NCBI RefSeq assembly: GCF_030815415.1
Contig: NZ_JAUSWW010000001.1
Coordinates: forward strand, 9,052,001 to 9,116,000
Direction of reading: 5' to 3'
Source of the DNA: Streptomyces canus
Lineage (GTDB): Bacteria; Actinomycetota; Actinomycetes; Streptomycetales; Streptomycetaceae
DNA length: 64,000 bases
The notes under the pieces are model-generated. The model worked only from the letters and a program-made list of their open reading frames with translations, was not told where the DNA came from and did not search any database. The translations under genes were made by a program, and so were the position numbers. How positions within the stretch are numbered: the first letter of the stretch is position 1; each line of letters begins with the position of its first letter. Of the stretch, positions 40,190 through 48,452 are shown in pieces.

Positions 40190-40950
40190 CACGCCTCCTG
40201 TACGACGGCAGGGGCGTTCTCGGTCACCGCGTGCCCGAGGTACACCTCCTGCACCTTCGGGTCCGCCTGCACCTGGGCCACCGTGCCCTCGCTGAGCACC
40301 TTGCCGGCGTGCAGCACGCTGACGCTGCGCGCGAAGGAGCGCATGAAGTCCATGTCGTGCTCGATGACGACGACGGTGCGCTCCTCGCTGATGCGCTGCA
40401 ACAGCTCCCCGGTCGCCTGCCGTTCGTCGTGACTCATACCGGCCACCGGCTCGTCGAGGAGCAGCAGCTTCACGTCCTGCACGAGCAGCATGCCGATCTC
40501 CAGCCACTGCTTCTGGCCGTGGGCGAGGATTCCGGCGGGGGAGTCGGCGAGGTCCGTGAGCCCGACGGTCGCCAGCGCCCTCGCGACGGGCCCCGGGATG
40601 TCCTTGCGGCGCCGCAGCATGGTCCACATGCTCCGGCCGGCGCCCGCCGCGATGTCCAGGTTCTGAAGGACCGTCAACTCCTCGAAGACGGTGGCCGTCT
40701 GGAAGGTCCGCCCGATCCCGGACCGCGCGATCCGGTGCACGGCACGCCCCAGCAGCTCCTGGCCGTCGAACCGCACCGAGCCCTCCGCCCTCACCAGACC
40801 GGTGACCGCGTCGACGAGTGTCGTCTTGCCCGCGCCGTTGGGCCCGATGAGGAAGCGCAGATCACCCGGGCTGACGTCGAGATCGACCCCGTCGACGGCG
40901 GTGAACCCGTCGAAGGACACCCGCAGTCCGCGTATCTTCAGCTCGCTCAT
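40189..40950 (-). CDS. urtD: urea ABC importer ATPase UrtD
   Basis: A 253-residue LivG-type ATPase. RGLRVSFDGFTAVDGVDLDV, Walker A FLIGPNGAGKTTLVDAVTGL, IGRTFQTATVFEELTVLQNL, signature ILAHGQKQWLEIGMLLVQDV (LAHGQKQWLEI is typical of UrtD), Walker B LLLLDEPVAGMSHDERQ with GMSHDE typical of this family, and switch His in VVIEHDMDFMRSFA. It forms a heterodimer with UrtE on the inner face of the membrane. Overlaps urtC by three bases (ATGA) and urtE by one. Confidence 0.94.
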   Translation of the reverse strand: MSELKIRGLRVSFDGFTAVDGVDLDVSPGDLRFLIGPNGAGKTTLVDAVTGLVRAEGSVRFDGQELLGRAVHRIARSGIGRTFQTATVFEELTVLQNLDIAAGAGRSMWTMLRRRKDIPGPVARALATVGLTDLADSPAGILAHGQKQWLEIGMLLVQDVKLLLLDEPVAGMSHDERQATGELLQRISEERTVVVIEHDMDFMRSFARSVSVLHAGKVLSEGTVAQVQADPKVQEVYLGHAVTENAPAVVQEA

Positions 40951-42035
40951 GCTGCCTCTCCCACGGGAATGACGGTCGGCTTCTTCTCGGTGGTCGCCTT
41001 GCGTCGCCGTACGAGGACCGCCAGGGAGGCGAGTCCGCCCGGCAGGAAGGCCAGCGCCACGATGAACAACAACCCCTGGAAGTACGTCCAGGCCGCCGGG
41101 AACTCCTCCGACAGCGCGGTCTTGGCCCACGCGACCGCGACCGCGCCCAGGACCGCGCCCACCAGGCTCGCCCGGCCGCCCACCGCCGCGCCGATCACGA
41201 ACTCGATGGACGGCACGATGCCGATCAGCGCCGGCGAGATGATGCCGACCGCCGGCACGAACAGCGCCCCCGCGAGGCCCGCCATACCGGCGGCGACGAC
41301 GTACGCGACGAGCTTGACGTTCGCCGGGTCGTACCCCAGGAAGCGCACCCGCTCCTCGGAGTCCCTTACGGCGACGAGGAGTTCGCCGTACCGGCTGTTG
41401 ATCAGCTGGCGGGCGATCACGATCAGGAGCAGCAGGGCCGCGGCGATGACGAAGTACACCATCCGCTGGTTGACCGGGTCGTCGAGGCTGTAGCCGAAGA
41501 AGCCCTGGATGTCGGTGAGCCCGTTGGTGCCGCCGGTGGTGGCCTGCTGGCCGATCAGCCAGATGGCCAGCGCCGCGGCGAGAGCCTGGCTGAGGATCGC
41601 GAAGTAGGCGCCCTTGACCCGGCGCCGGAAGATGAACAGACCGAGCAGCGCGGCGACGGCCATCGGGAGCAGTACGGTCGCCGCGAGGGCGAACAGCGGG
41701 TTCTCGAACGGCTTCCACCACCAGGGGAGTTCGGTGGCCGTGCCGTACAGCTGCATGAAGTCGGGCAGGTTGCCCGGCCCGGCATCGGCGATCTTGAGAT
41801 GCATCGCCATGGCGTAGCCGCCGAGCCCGAAGAACACCCCCTGTCCGAGCGTCAGCAGCCCGCCGCGGCCCCAGGCCAGACAGACGCCGACGGCGACCAT
41901 GGCCGTGCACAGGTACTTGGCGAGCAGCCCGAGCCGGAAGTCGGACAGCGCGAGCGGAGCGACGGCGAAGAGGAGGACGGAGGCCCCGCCGAAACCCGCC
42001 CACACCCGTGCCGAGCGGCCTGTCAGGAGGTTCAT
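40947..42035 (-). CDS. urtC: urea ABC importer permease UrtC
   Basis: A 362-residue LivM-type permease with about ten membrane helices. Characteristic: YLCTAMVAVGVCLAWGRGGL, LTLGQGVFFGLGGYAMAMHL, TGGTNGLTDIQGFFGYSL, RYGELLVAVRDSEERVRFLG, YDPANVKLVAYVVAAGMAGL and IEFVIGAAVGGRASLVGAVL. The C-terminus is basic and cytosolic (RRRKATTEKK). The ATG at 42035 is preferred because it overlaps the urtB stop (ATGA); the frame is open 15 codons upstream but lacks a ribosome site. Confidence 0.94.
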   Translation of the reverse strand: MNLLTGRSARVWAGFGGASVLLFAVAPLALSDFRLGLLAKYLCTAMVAVGVCLAWGRGGLLTLGQGVFFGLGGYAMAMHLKIADAGPGNLPDFMQLYGTATELPWWWKPFENPLFALAATVLLPMAVAALLGLFIFRRRVKGAYFAILSQALAAALAIWLIGQQATTGGTNGLTDIQGFFGYSLDDPVNQRMVYFVIAAALLLLIVIARQLINSRYGELLVAVRDSEERVRFLGYDPANVKLVAYVVAAGMAGLAGALFVPAVGIISPALIGIVPSIEFVIGAAVGGRASLVGAVLGAVAVAWAKTALSEEFPAAWTYFQGLLFIVALAFLPGGLASLAVLVRRRKATTEKKPTVIPVGEAA

Positions 42036-42928
42036 ACGAGACTCCTCGTACGCAGCGTGTACAGCCCCTGGGGCCGCCACTGGAGGAACGCGACGATGGC
42101 GACGAGCACCAGCACCTTGGCGACGCTGACGGTCGTGGAGTACTCCAGGACCGACTGGAGCACGCCCAGCACGAAGGCGACGATGACCGTGCCCTTGAGC
42201 TGTCCGATGCCGCCGACCACGATCACCAGGAAGGCGTCGATGATGACGTTGGTGCCCATCGTGGGCCCGATCGGACCGACCAGCGTGAGCGCGACCCCGG
42301 CGACGCCCGCGAGTCCGGAGCCGATGAAGAAGGCCGTACGGTCCACGGTCGAGGTCGAGATGCCGGACACCTCGGCCAGATCCCGGTTCTGCACCACGGC
42401 CCTGATCCGGCGTCCCAGCGAGGTCAGCCGCAGCGTCAGCGACAGCGCGACCACGGCCGCCACCGCCAGTCCCAGAATGAACAGGCGGCTGTTGGCGAAG
42501 GTGAGCGGGTCGTCCCCGCCGATGACGGTGATGTTCCCGGTGAGGACGTCCGGTGCGCGGGTCTGGACATTGGGCGCGCCGAAAATGTCCCGGGCGAGCT
42601 GCTGGAGCATCAGCGAGACGCCCCAGGTGACGAGAAGAGTGTCAAGTGGTCGCAGATACAAGCGCCGTATCAACAGCCATTCCAGCAACGCGCCCAGCGC
42701 GCCCGAGACGAGAAATGCGACGGGAAGTGCGACCAGCAGTGAAATTCCCGCGCTGGAAATGGACTTCTGCAGGACGTATGTCGTGTAGGCGCCCGCCATG
42801 ATGAACTCGCCGTGGGCCATGTTGATGACGTTCATCTGGCCGAAGGTGAGCGAGAGGCCGAGCGCGATGAGCAGCAGGACGGCACCGATGCTGATGCCGG
42901 TGAAGGTCTGACCGAGGATCACGGTCAT
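42032..42928 (-). CDS. urtB: urea ABC importer permease UrtB
   Basis: A 298-residue LivH-type permease with about eight helices. GISIGAVLLLIALGLSLTFG, QMNVINMAHGEFIMAGAYTT (the conserved NMAHGEF loop), PLDTLLVTWGVSLMLQQLAR, VQNRDLAEVSGISTSTVDRT and VIDAFLVIVVGGIGQLKGTV identify it as UrtB rather than a branched-chain amino-acid permease. It starts 64 bases beyond the urtA stop, with a 12-bp hairpin between, and overlaps urtC by four bases. Confidence 0.94.
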   Translation of the reverse strand: MTVILGQTFTGISIGAVLLLIALGLSLTFGQMNVINMAHGEFIMAGAYTTYVLQKSISSAGISLLVALPVAFLVSGALGALLEWLLIRRLYLRPLDTLLVTWGVSLMLQQLARDIFGAPNVQTRAPDVLTGNITVIGGDDPLTFANSRLFILGLAVAAVVALSLTLRLTSLGRRIRAVVQNRDLAEVSGISTSTVDRTAFFIGSGLAGVAGVALTLVGPIGPTMGTNVIIDAFLVIVVGGIGQLKGTVIVAFVLGVLQSVLEYSTTVSVAKVLVLVAIVAFLQWRPQGLYTLRTRSLV

Positions 42929-42952
42929 ACGGCGGCTCCGGAGAGGCGTGAG

Positions 42953-42980
42953 ACGGCGGCCCCGCGGGCGGGGCCGCCGT
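42953..42980 (-). promoter_or_regulatory. hairpin between urtA and urtB
   Basis: Perfect 12-bp stem (42953-42964 with 42969-42980), 4-base loop, 12 bases past the urtA stop in the direction of transcription. It could be a partial terminator or a 3' stabiliser that makes the binding protein more abundant than the membrane components, a common arrangement in ABC operons. Confidence 0.7.
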
Positions 42981-42991
42981 GTGACGGTCGG

Positions 42992-44260
42992 TCAGGACAG
43001 GCCGGAGGCCCAGGAGTAGCCCTTGAGGAACGGGTCCGGCTTGATGGGCTTGCCGGAGTTCCAGACCTCCTTGATCTGGCCGTCGGTGCCGATCTCGCCG
43101 ATCCGGGCGGTCTTGTAGACGTGCTGCGAGGCGCCGTCGACGGTGACCTTGCCCTCGGGGGCGTCGAAGGTGATGCCGTCGGAGGCGGCCTTCACCTTCT
43201 CCGGGTCGAAGGACTTCGCCTTCTCGACCATCGCCTTCCACAGGTAGACCGAGGTGTACGCGGCCTCCATCGGGTCACTGGTCGGCTTGTCCTGGCCGTA
43301 CTTGGCCTTGTACGCCTTCACGAACTTCGCGTTCGCCGCGCCCGGGGTGGTCTGGTAGTAGTTCCAGGCCGTCAACTGGCCCGCCAGATACTGCGTCCCG
43401 ATCGACTTGACCTCCTCCTCGGCGATCGACACCGAGACGACCGGCATGGTCTTGGAGGTGAGCCCCGCGGACTTGTACTCCTTGAAGAAGGCCACGTTGG
43501 AGTCGCCGTTGAGGGTGTTGAAGACGGCGTCCGCCTTCGACGCCTTCACCTTGTTGGCGATCGTGGAGAACTCCGTGGAGCCCAGCGGCGCGTAGTCCTC
43601 GCCGGCGATCGTCATGCCGTTGGCCTTGGCGTACGCCTTGATCTCCTTGTTGGCGGTACGCGGGAAGACGTAGTCGCTGCCGACCAGGTAGATCTTCTTC
43701 AGACCCTTGCTCTTGAGGTAGTCGAGGCCCGGGACGATCTGCTGGTTGGTGGTCGCGCCCGTGTAGAAGATGTACGGGGACTCCTCGAGGCCCTCGTACT
43801 GCACCGGGTAGAACAGCAGCGACTTGTTCTTCTCGAAGACCGGCTTGACGGCCTTGCGACTGGCGGAGGTCCAGCAGCCGAAGGTGGCCGCGACCCCGTC
43901 CTCCCTGATGAGTTTCTGCGCCTTCTCGGCGAATGTCGGCCAGTCGGAGGCGCCGTCCTCGCTGATGGGCTTGATCTGCTTGCCGAGCACGCCGCCGGAG
44001 GCGTTGATCTCGTCGATCGCCAGCTTCAGCGAGTCGCGTACGGTCACCTCGCTGATCGCCATGGTGCCGGAGAGCGAGTTGAGCAGACCGACCTTGACCG
44101 TGTCACCGCTGACGTCGATCTTCGCGGCCTTGTCGGACGACGTGCCGGCCGCGTCGGTCTTCGCGCCGCACGCGGAGAGGGCCACCACCGCGGTGAGCGC
44201 GGCGCCGCCGGCCAGGAAACGTCGGCGGAGAATACGGGAACTGCTGGAACCGCTGGACAA
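42992..44260 (-). CDS. urtA: urea ABC importer substrate-binding protein UrtA
   Basis: A 422-residue lipoprotein with a Tat-like basic start (RILRRRFLAGGAALTAVV) and lipobox LSAC at about 28-31. The Leu/Ile/Val-binding-like domain contains UrtA signatures: VKVGLLNSLSGTMAISEVTV, IDEINASGGVLGKQIKPISE, FGCWTSASRKAVKPVFEKNK, LLFYPVQYEGLEESPYIFYT, GATTNQQIVPGLDYL, LVGSDYVFPRTANKEIKAYA and DPMEAAYTSVYLWKAMVEKA. Start is a TTG at 44260 preceded by GAGGGGG. First gene of the urt operon; 206 non-coding bases separate it from the sensor-like gene upstream and should hold its promoter. Confidence 0.94.
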   Translation of the reverse strand: MSSGSSSSRILRRRFLAGGAALTAVVALSACGAKTDAAGTSSDKAAKIDVSGDTVKVGLLNSLSGTMAISEVTVRDSLKLAIDEINASGGVLGKQIKPISEDGASDWPTFAEKAQKLIREDGVAATFGCWTSASRKAVKPVFEKNKSLLFYPVQYEGLEESPYIFYTGATTNQQIVPGLDYLKSKGLKKIYLVGSDYVFPRTANKEIKAYAKANGMTIAGEDYAPLGSTEFSTIANKVKASKADAVFNTLNGDSNVAFFKEYKSAGLTSKTMPVVSVSIAEEEVKSIGTQYLAGQLTAWNYYQTTPGAANAKFVKAYKAKYGQDKPTSDPMEAAYTSVYLWKAMVEKAKSFDPEKVKAASDGITFDAPEGKVTVDGASQHVYKTARIGEIGTDGQIKEVWNSGKPIKPDPFLKGYSWASGLS

Positions 44261-44466
44261 ACCAACCCCCTCGGGTGACTGCCTGCTGAAGTGCGGTCCA
44301 CAGACTCAAGTCCAGCTGTTTCCGGGGTGTTTCGCTCGACTTTCCCGGAGGCAACAAAAAACGCCCCTTGCGGCATGTGATCTGCATTCAGAAACAGAAA
44401 TCACAATTCGCCCGAGGCATTCTAATTACTTTCTGTGGGAAGTATCTTGGTGGTGCCGGGTTCCTG

Positions 44467-45579
44467 TCAAGAGTGGGAACCGTGCAGATCGAGTTCCGTG
44501 AGGACGTCGAAGTCCAGCCCGTCGGCGCGAGCCAGGTAGATCCGCTGGCGCACATGCCGGCCCCGCAGATGCATGAGCCCGCGCGGCCCTTCGTAGGACA
44601 CCGTCCCGGCCGCCGCCCCGATCGCCGTGACGTCCAGCGTCCCGGCTCGCCTGAGCAGCGCGGCGAGCAGCAGCACGCCCTCGTAGCAGGATTCGCCGAG
44701 ACTGCCCAGCGCGGGTGCCTCGACGCCGTAGCGTCCGGCGTACTGCCCATGGAAGTCGAGGGTGTCCTGGTTGGCGAGCGAGGCGAAGAAGCCGGCGGTG
44801 CTGTAGAGGTCCTCGGTGGCCGAAGGGCCGCTCGCCATCAGCATGTTCTCGTCCATGAGAGTGCTGAGCCGCAGACAGCGCGCGGGCAGCCCGTAGGCGG
44901 CGAACGCCCGGTTGAAGCGCACCGCGTCGCTGCCCACCAGCAGCATCAGCACGGCGTCCGCCTCCGACCGCTCGATGCGCCGCAGCACCGGCTCGAAGTC
45001 ATGGGTGCCCAGCGGAAGATAGACCTCCCCGTCCACGGCTCCACCGGACTCGCGCGCGTACCCGTGCGCGGCCCGTGCCGTACGCCGGGGCCACACATAG
45101 TCGTTGCCGACGACGAACCACCGGCGCGCCCCCCGCTCGTGCGCCAGCAGCCCCATCGCGGGCCGGAGTTGGTCGCGCGGCGTCTCGCTCGTCAGGAACA
45201 CCCCGGCGGTGTGCTCGCCGCCCTCGTACAGGGCGGTGTAGACGTAGGGCACCCGATGGGCGATCCTCGGCGCCAGCGCCTGCCGCACCGAGGAGATGTG
45301 CCAGCCCGTGACGCCTTGCACGACCCCCAGGTCCACCAGCGCCTCGACATGGTCGGCGATCTCCCGCGGTGAACCACCGCCGTCCACGGGCAGCAGCCGC
45401 AGCTCCCGCCCCAGGACCCCGCCCGCCCGGTTGACCTCCTCGGCCGCCAGTTGCGCGCACAGCTCGCAGGTCGGCCCGAAGATCCCCGCCGGCCCCTGCA
45501 TCGGGACCACGAGGGCCACGCCGAGCACGGAGGCGTCGGCCGTGAACCACTCGGGTGCGGGGGGATCGTGGCGGAACAT
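44467..45579 (-). CDS. cytosolic UrtA/AmiC-like amide-binding protein
   Basis: A 370-residue periplasmic-binding-fold protein with no signal peptide (MFRHDPPAPEWFTADASVLG), so it should stay in the cytosol. Its core resembles UrtA and the amide sensor AmiC: ALVVPMQGPAGIFGPTCELC, LAAEEVNRAGGVLGRELRLL, RIAHRVPYVYTALYEGGEHT, WFVVGNDYVWPRRTARAAHG and LGTHDFEPVLRRIERSEADA. AmiC senses amides and acts on the antiterminator AmiR; no AmiR/ANTAR gene is present here. Its place upstream of urtA, same strand, suggests control of or by urea/amide uptake. A MarR gene lies divergently 78 bases away. Confidence 0.8.
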   Translation of the reverse strand: MFRHDPPAPEWFTADASVLGVALVVPMQGPAGIFGPTCELCAQLAAEEVNRAGGVLGRELRLLPVDGGGSPREIADHVEALVDLGVVQGVTGWHISSVRQALAPRIAHRVPYVYTALYEGGEHTAGVFLTSETPRDQLRPAMGLLAHERGARRWFVVGNDYVWPRRTARAAHGYARESGGAVDGEVYLPLGTHDFEPVLRRIERSEADAVLMLLVGSDAVRFNRAFAAYGLPARCLRLSTLMDENMLMASGPSATEDLYSTAGFFASLANQDTLDFHGQYAGRYGVEAPALGSLGESCYEGVLLLAALLRRAGTLDVTAIGAAAGTVSYEGPRGLMHLRGRHVRQRIYLARADGLDFDVLTELDLHGSHS

Positions 45580-45657
45580 GGCGTCATGATTTCGGGTCCG
45601 CCCGGTGAACTCCAGCCTGTCTCATACGATGTACGCACCCCGTGACCTAGGAGCGCG

Positions 45658-46095
45658 ATGCCCACCTCATCCCCGCGTCAGCCCCGCGACCTGGTGCAGC
45701 TCCTGACGCGGGCCGAGCGACTGGCGGCGCGCCGCCTCCAGACGGTCCTGGACGAGGAGGGCTGCTCGCTCGACGCCTGGCGGGTGCTCGGGCTGCTCTG
45801 CGACGGGCAGGGGCATCACATGACGGCGATAGCCGAGGCCGCGTTCCTGCCGCCGCCGACGCTGACCAAGCTCGTCGACCAGCTCGTCGACCAGAACCTG
45901 GTCCACCGCCGCGTCGACCCGCTGGACCGGCGCCGCATCCTGGCCCACCTCACCCCGCGCGGCGAGGAGTACTGGCGGCGCGTCGACCGCGCGGTCCGCG
46001 CCGACTGGCCCGCCCTCGGGGACAGCGAGGAGGAGCTCCTGCGCGCCCTGCTCGACCGTCTGGCGGGCGCGCTGGACAGCTCCACCCGAGTGTGA
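45658..46095 (+). CDS. MarR-family transcriptional regulator
   Basis: A 145-residue winged-helix regulator: LLTRAERLAARRLQTVLDEE, LDAWRVLGLLCDGQGHHMTA, IAEAAFLPPPTLTKLVDQLV (recognition helix), DQNLVHRRVDPLDRRRILAH and LTPRGEEYWRRVDRAV. The ATG at 45658 has CTAGGAG upstream. It is divergent from the amide-binding protein gene and 122 bases before an aldehyde dehydrogenase gene, so either may be a target. The 78-base divergent gap shows no obvious long palindrome. Confidence 0.9.
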   Translation: MPTSSPRQPRDLVQLLTRAERLAARRLQTVLDEEGCSLDAWRVLGLLCDGQGHHMTAIAEAAFLPPPTLTKLVDQLVDQNLVHRRVDPLDRRRILAHLTPRGEEYWRRVDRAVRADWPALGDSEEELLRALLDRLAGALDSSTRV

Positions 46096-46217
46096 TTGCG
46101 GCGTAGCGGAAAGTTACTTACGTGGTCAGGGAATGTATCTGGGTGGAGAAAAGGTTGGCAATTACATCCAACCGTTCGAGGCCGTGCCCAGCGGCCGCGC
46201 AGCATCAGCGAGGCATC

Positions 46218-47540
46218 GTGAACCAGCCCACCCCCGAGCAGCCCGCCGACATCGTGGCCCGGCTGCGCGCCACCTTCCGCACCGGCCGCACCAAGCCCGT
46301 CGAATGGCGCACCACGCAGCTGCGCCGACTGCGCGAGATGCTCACCGAGCACGGCACCGACCTGGCCGCCGCCCTCCACGCCGACCTGGGCAAGAGCTCC
46401 ACCGAGGCCTACCGCACCGAGATCGACTTCGTGATCCGCGAGATCGACCACACCCTCGACCACCTCGAGGACTGGCTGCGCGTCGAGTCCGCCCCGGTCC
46501 CCGCGCACCTCGGCGCCGACGCCACCGCCTGGACGCAGTACGACCCGCTCGGCGTCGTCCTCGTCATCGCCCCCTGGAACTACCCGGCCCAGCTCCTGCT
46601 CGCCCCCGTGGTCGGCGCCCTGGCGTCCGGCAACGCGGTTGTCGTCAAGCCGAGCGAGATGGCCCCGGCCACCTCCGCCGTACTGGCCCGGCTCCTGCCG
46701 GCGTTCCTCGACACCGAGGCCTTCGCCGTCGTCGAGGGCGGCATCCCGGAGACCACGGCCCTGCTGGCCGAGCGCTTCGACCACATCTTCTACACCGGCA
46801 ACGGCACCGTCGGCCGTATCGTCATGCGCGCCGCCGCCGAGCACCTCACCCCGGTCACCCTCGAACTCGGCGGCAAGTCCCCGGCGTTCGTCGACCGGGA
46901 CGCCGACCTCCCCGTCGTCGCCGACCGACTGGCCCGCGGAAAGTTCCTCAACGCGGGGCAGACCTGCGTCGCCCCCGACTACGTCCTCACCGACCCGGAG
47001 ACCGCCGCCGCCCTGGAACCCCTGTTCCGCAAGGCGGTCGAGGCCGTCTACGGCAGTGACGCCTCGGCCTCCGGCGAGTTCGGCCGGATCGTCAACGAAC
47101 GGCACTTCGACCGGCTGAGCGGACTGCTCGACTCGGGCCGTGTCGTCGTGGGCGGTGCGAGCGACCGTGCCACGAAGTACATCGCGCCCACCGTCCTCGC
47201 CGACGTCGACCCCGCCTCGCCCGTCATGCAGGAGGAGATCTTCGGCCCGATCCTCCCGATCGTCACCGTGCCGGACCTCGACGCGGCGATCGACTTCATC
47301 AACGACCGCGACAAGCCCCTCGCCCTGTACGTCTTCACCGCGTCGCAGGACACCCGGGACCGCCTCGCCGCCGAGACGTCCTCCGGCGGCCTCGGCTACG
47401 GCCTCCCGCTGGCCCACCTCACCGTCTCCGACCTGCCGTTCGGCGGTGTGGGAGCGAGCGGCATGGGCAACTACCACGGGCGGTACTCCATCGAGACGTT
47501 CAGCCACCGCAAGGCGGTGCTGGACAAGCCGCTGGGCTGA
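46218..47540 (+). CDS. aldehyde dehydrogenase (class 3-like)
   Basis: A 440-residue NAD(P)-dependent aldehyde dehydrogenase resembling class 3 / fatty aldehyde enzymes. N-terminal ADIVARLRATFRTGRTKPVE, VLVIAPWNYPAQLLLAPVVG, NAVVVKPSEMAPATSAVLAR, FYTGNGTVGRIVMRAAAEHL, the catalytic Glu in TPVTLELGGKSPAFVDRDAD, the nucleophile Cys in FLNAGQTCVAPDYVLTD and EEIFGPILPIVTV. It oxidises an aldehyde to the acid; substrate open. Start is a GTG at 46218 with GAGG upstream. May be regulated by the MarR gene before it. Between 46096 and 46217 an AT-rich stretch (TTACTTACGT) is a likely promoter. Confidence 0.92.
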   Translation: MNQPTPEQPADIVARLRATFRTGRTKPVEWRTTQLRRLREMLTEHGTDLAAALHADLGKSSTEAYRTEIDFVIREIDHTLDHLEDWLRVESAPVPAHLGADATAWTQYDPLGVVLVIAPWNYPAQLLLAPVVGALASGNAVVVKPSEMAPATSAVLARLLPAFLDTEAFAVVEGGIPETTALLAERFDHIFYTGNGTVGRIVMRAAAEHLTPVTLELGGKSPAFVDRDADLPVVADRLARGKFLNAGQTCVAPDYVLTDPETAAALEPLFRKAVEAVYGSDASASGEFGRIVNERHFDRLSGLLDSGRVVVGGASDRATKYIAPTVLADVDPASPVMQEEIFGPILPIVTVPDLDAAIDFINDRDKPLALYVFTASQDTRDRLAAETSSGGLGYGLPLAHLTVSDLPFGGVGASGMGNYHGRYSIETFSHRKAVLDKPLG

Positions 47541-47775
47541 GGCGCGTTGTGCTGAACCAGGGCCATGCGTAAGCGTGTTGCAGGAGTGGGCGTCGGTTCG
47601 GTGGCCCTGGGCCGATTCGCCTGGGCCGTCGTCGACGTACCCTCGTGGACCCTCGCGGCTCAGGGGAGCGCCGCTCGGGCACGCGCGGGGGAGGGGGTCG
47701 GAACCGCCTCCCGAGCCGTGCGCTGACGTACCGTCGAACCATGACGCACCCCATACGATCCCGCCCGGCGGCCCC

Positions 47776-48297
47776 ATGAGCGGCTGGTGGTCCTACCTGG
47801 AGGAACGGACCCGGCAGGAGGTCGACGCGGACGTGCTGCGCGACCGCCGGATCGCGGCGGTGAAGTCCGTGTGGGAAGCCTTGCGGCCCCTGGGGCTGGG
47901 GCTGCACGACGCCGAGCGGGTGGTCCGAACGCGGTACGAGGCGCTCGGCGACCGGGTGCGGATCCGGCCGCCCGATCCGCTCGACGTCCCGTCTCTCGCG
48001 GCCCGTGCGGCGGCTCTGCCCGGTCGTGTCGCCGCCGTCGAGGCTGTGTGGGACGGCGACACCGTCCACGACTGGTTCGTGGAGTTGCTCGCGGTCCTGG
48101 ACGACCCGGCCGGGGAAGGGCACCTGGCGACCTTGCACCACCGCCGTGGCGGGGCCCCGCCGAACGCGGTCGCCGCCGAGGCCGGCCGAGCCCTGGCCGA
48201 CCACCTCGGGGTGCCGTTCCACTTCGGCTCCCCGGACGTCCCCGATGACGAGGCCCCCCGTTGGCGGACCGCCCGGGGCCGTGGCGACCGGCCCTGA
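47776..48297 (+). CDS. conserved hypothetical protein
   Basis: A 173-residue soluble protein: WWSYLEERTRQEVDADVLRD, RRIAAVKSVWEALRPLGLGL, HDAERVVRTRYEALGDRVRI, VAAVEAVWDGDTVHDWFVEL. I do not recognise the family. The first half is charged and helical; the last 25 residues are Asp/Arg-rich and probably disordered. The ATG at 47776 follows GGCGGCCCC with no strong ribosome site, so leaderless or weak translation is possible. The 235 bases before it hold one short unsupported reading frame. GC skew at the third position looks coding. Confidence 0.6.
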   Translation: MSGWWSYLEERTRQEVDADVLRDRRIAAVKSVWEALRPLGLGLHDAERVVRTRYEALGDRVRIRPPDPLDVPSLAARAAALPGRVAAVEAVWDGDTVHDWFVELLAVLDDPAGEGHLATLHHRRGGAPPNAVAAEAGRALADHLGVPFHFGSPDVPDDEAPRWRTARGRGDRP

Positions 48298-48363
48298 ACG
48301 CAAGAGATTCCGCAGAAGGAATCCACGGCTTTCCTCCCGAAGACTTTGGCCCATGAGGCCCAT

Positions 48364-48387
48364 CCCGGGTACCCGGGTACCCGGGAA
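48364..48387. repeat. triple CCCGGGTA repeat upstream of the phosphoketolase gene
   Basis: CCCGGGTA, CCCGGGTA and CCCGGGAA in direct tandem; each unit also contains the palindrome CCCGGG, so overlapping palindromes arise. It ends 65 bases before the phosphoketolase ATG. Either an operator array or simple repeat slippage. Confidence 0.6.
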
Positions 48388-48452
48388 CGCGACGAAGGTG
48401 GACGGCAGACACCGTCGACCCGCACCGCGACACCCGACCGGAAGGGAACCCC

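Noticed and set aside
47565..47729. 54-codon reading frame (MRKRVAGVGVGSV...)
   Set aside because: No ribosome site, no recognised similarity and a composition expected of non-coding GC-rich DNA.
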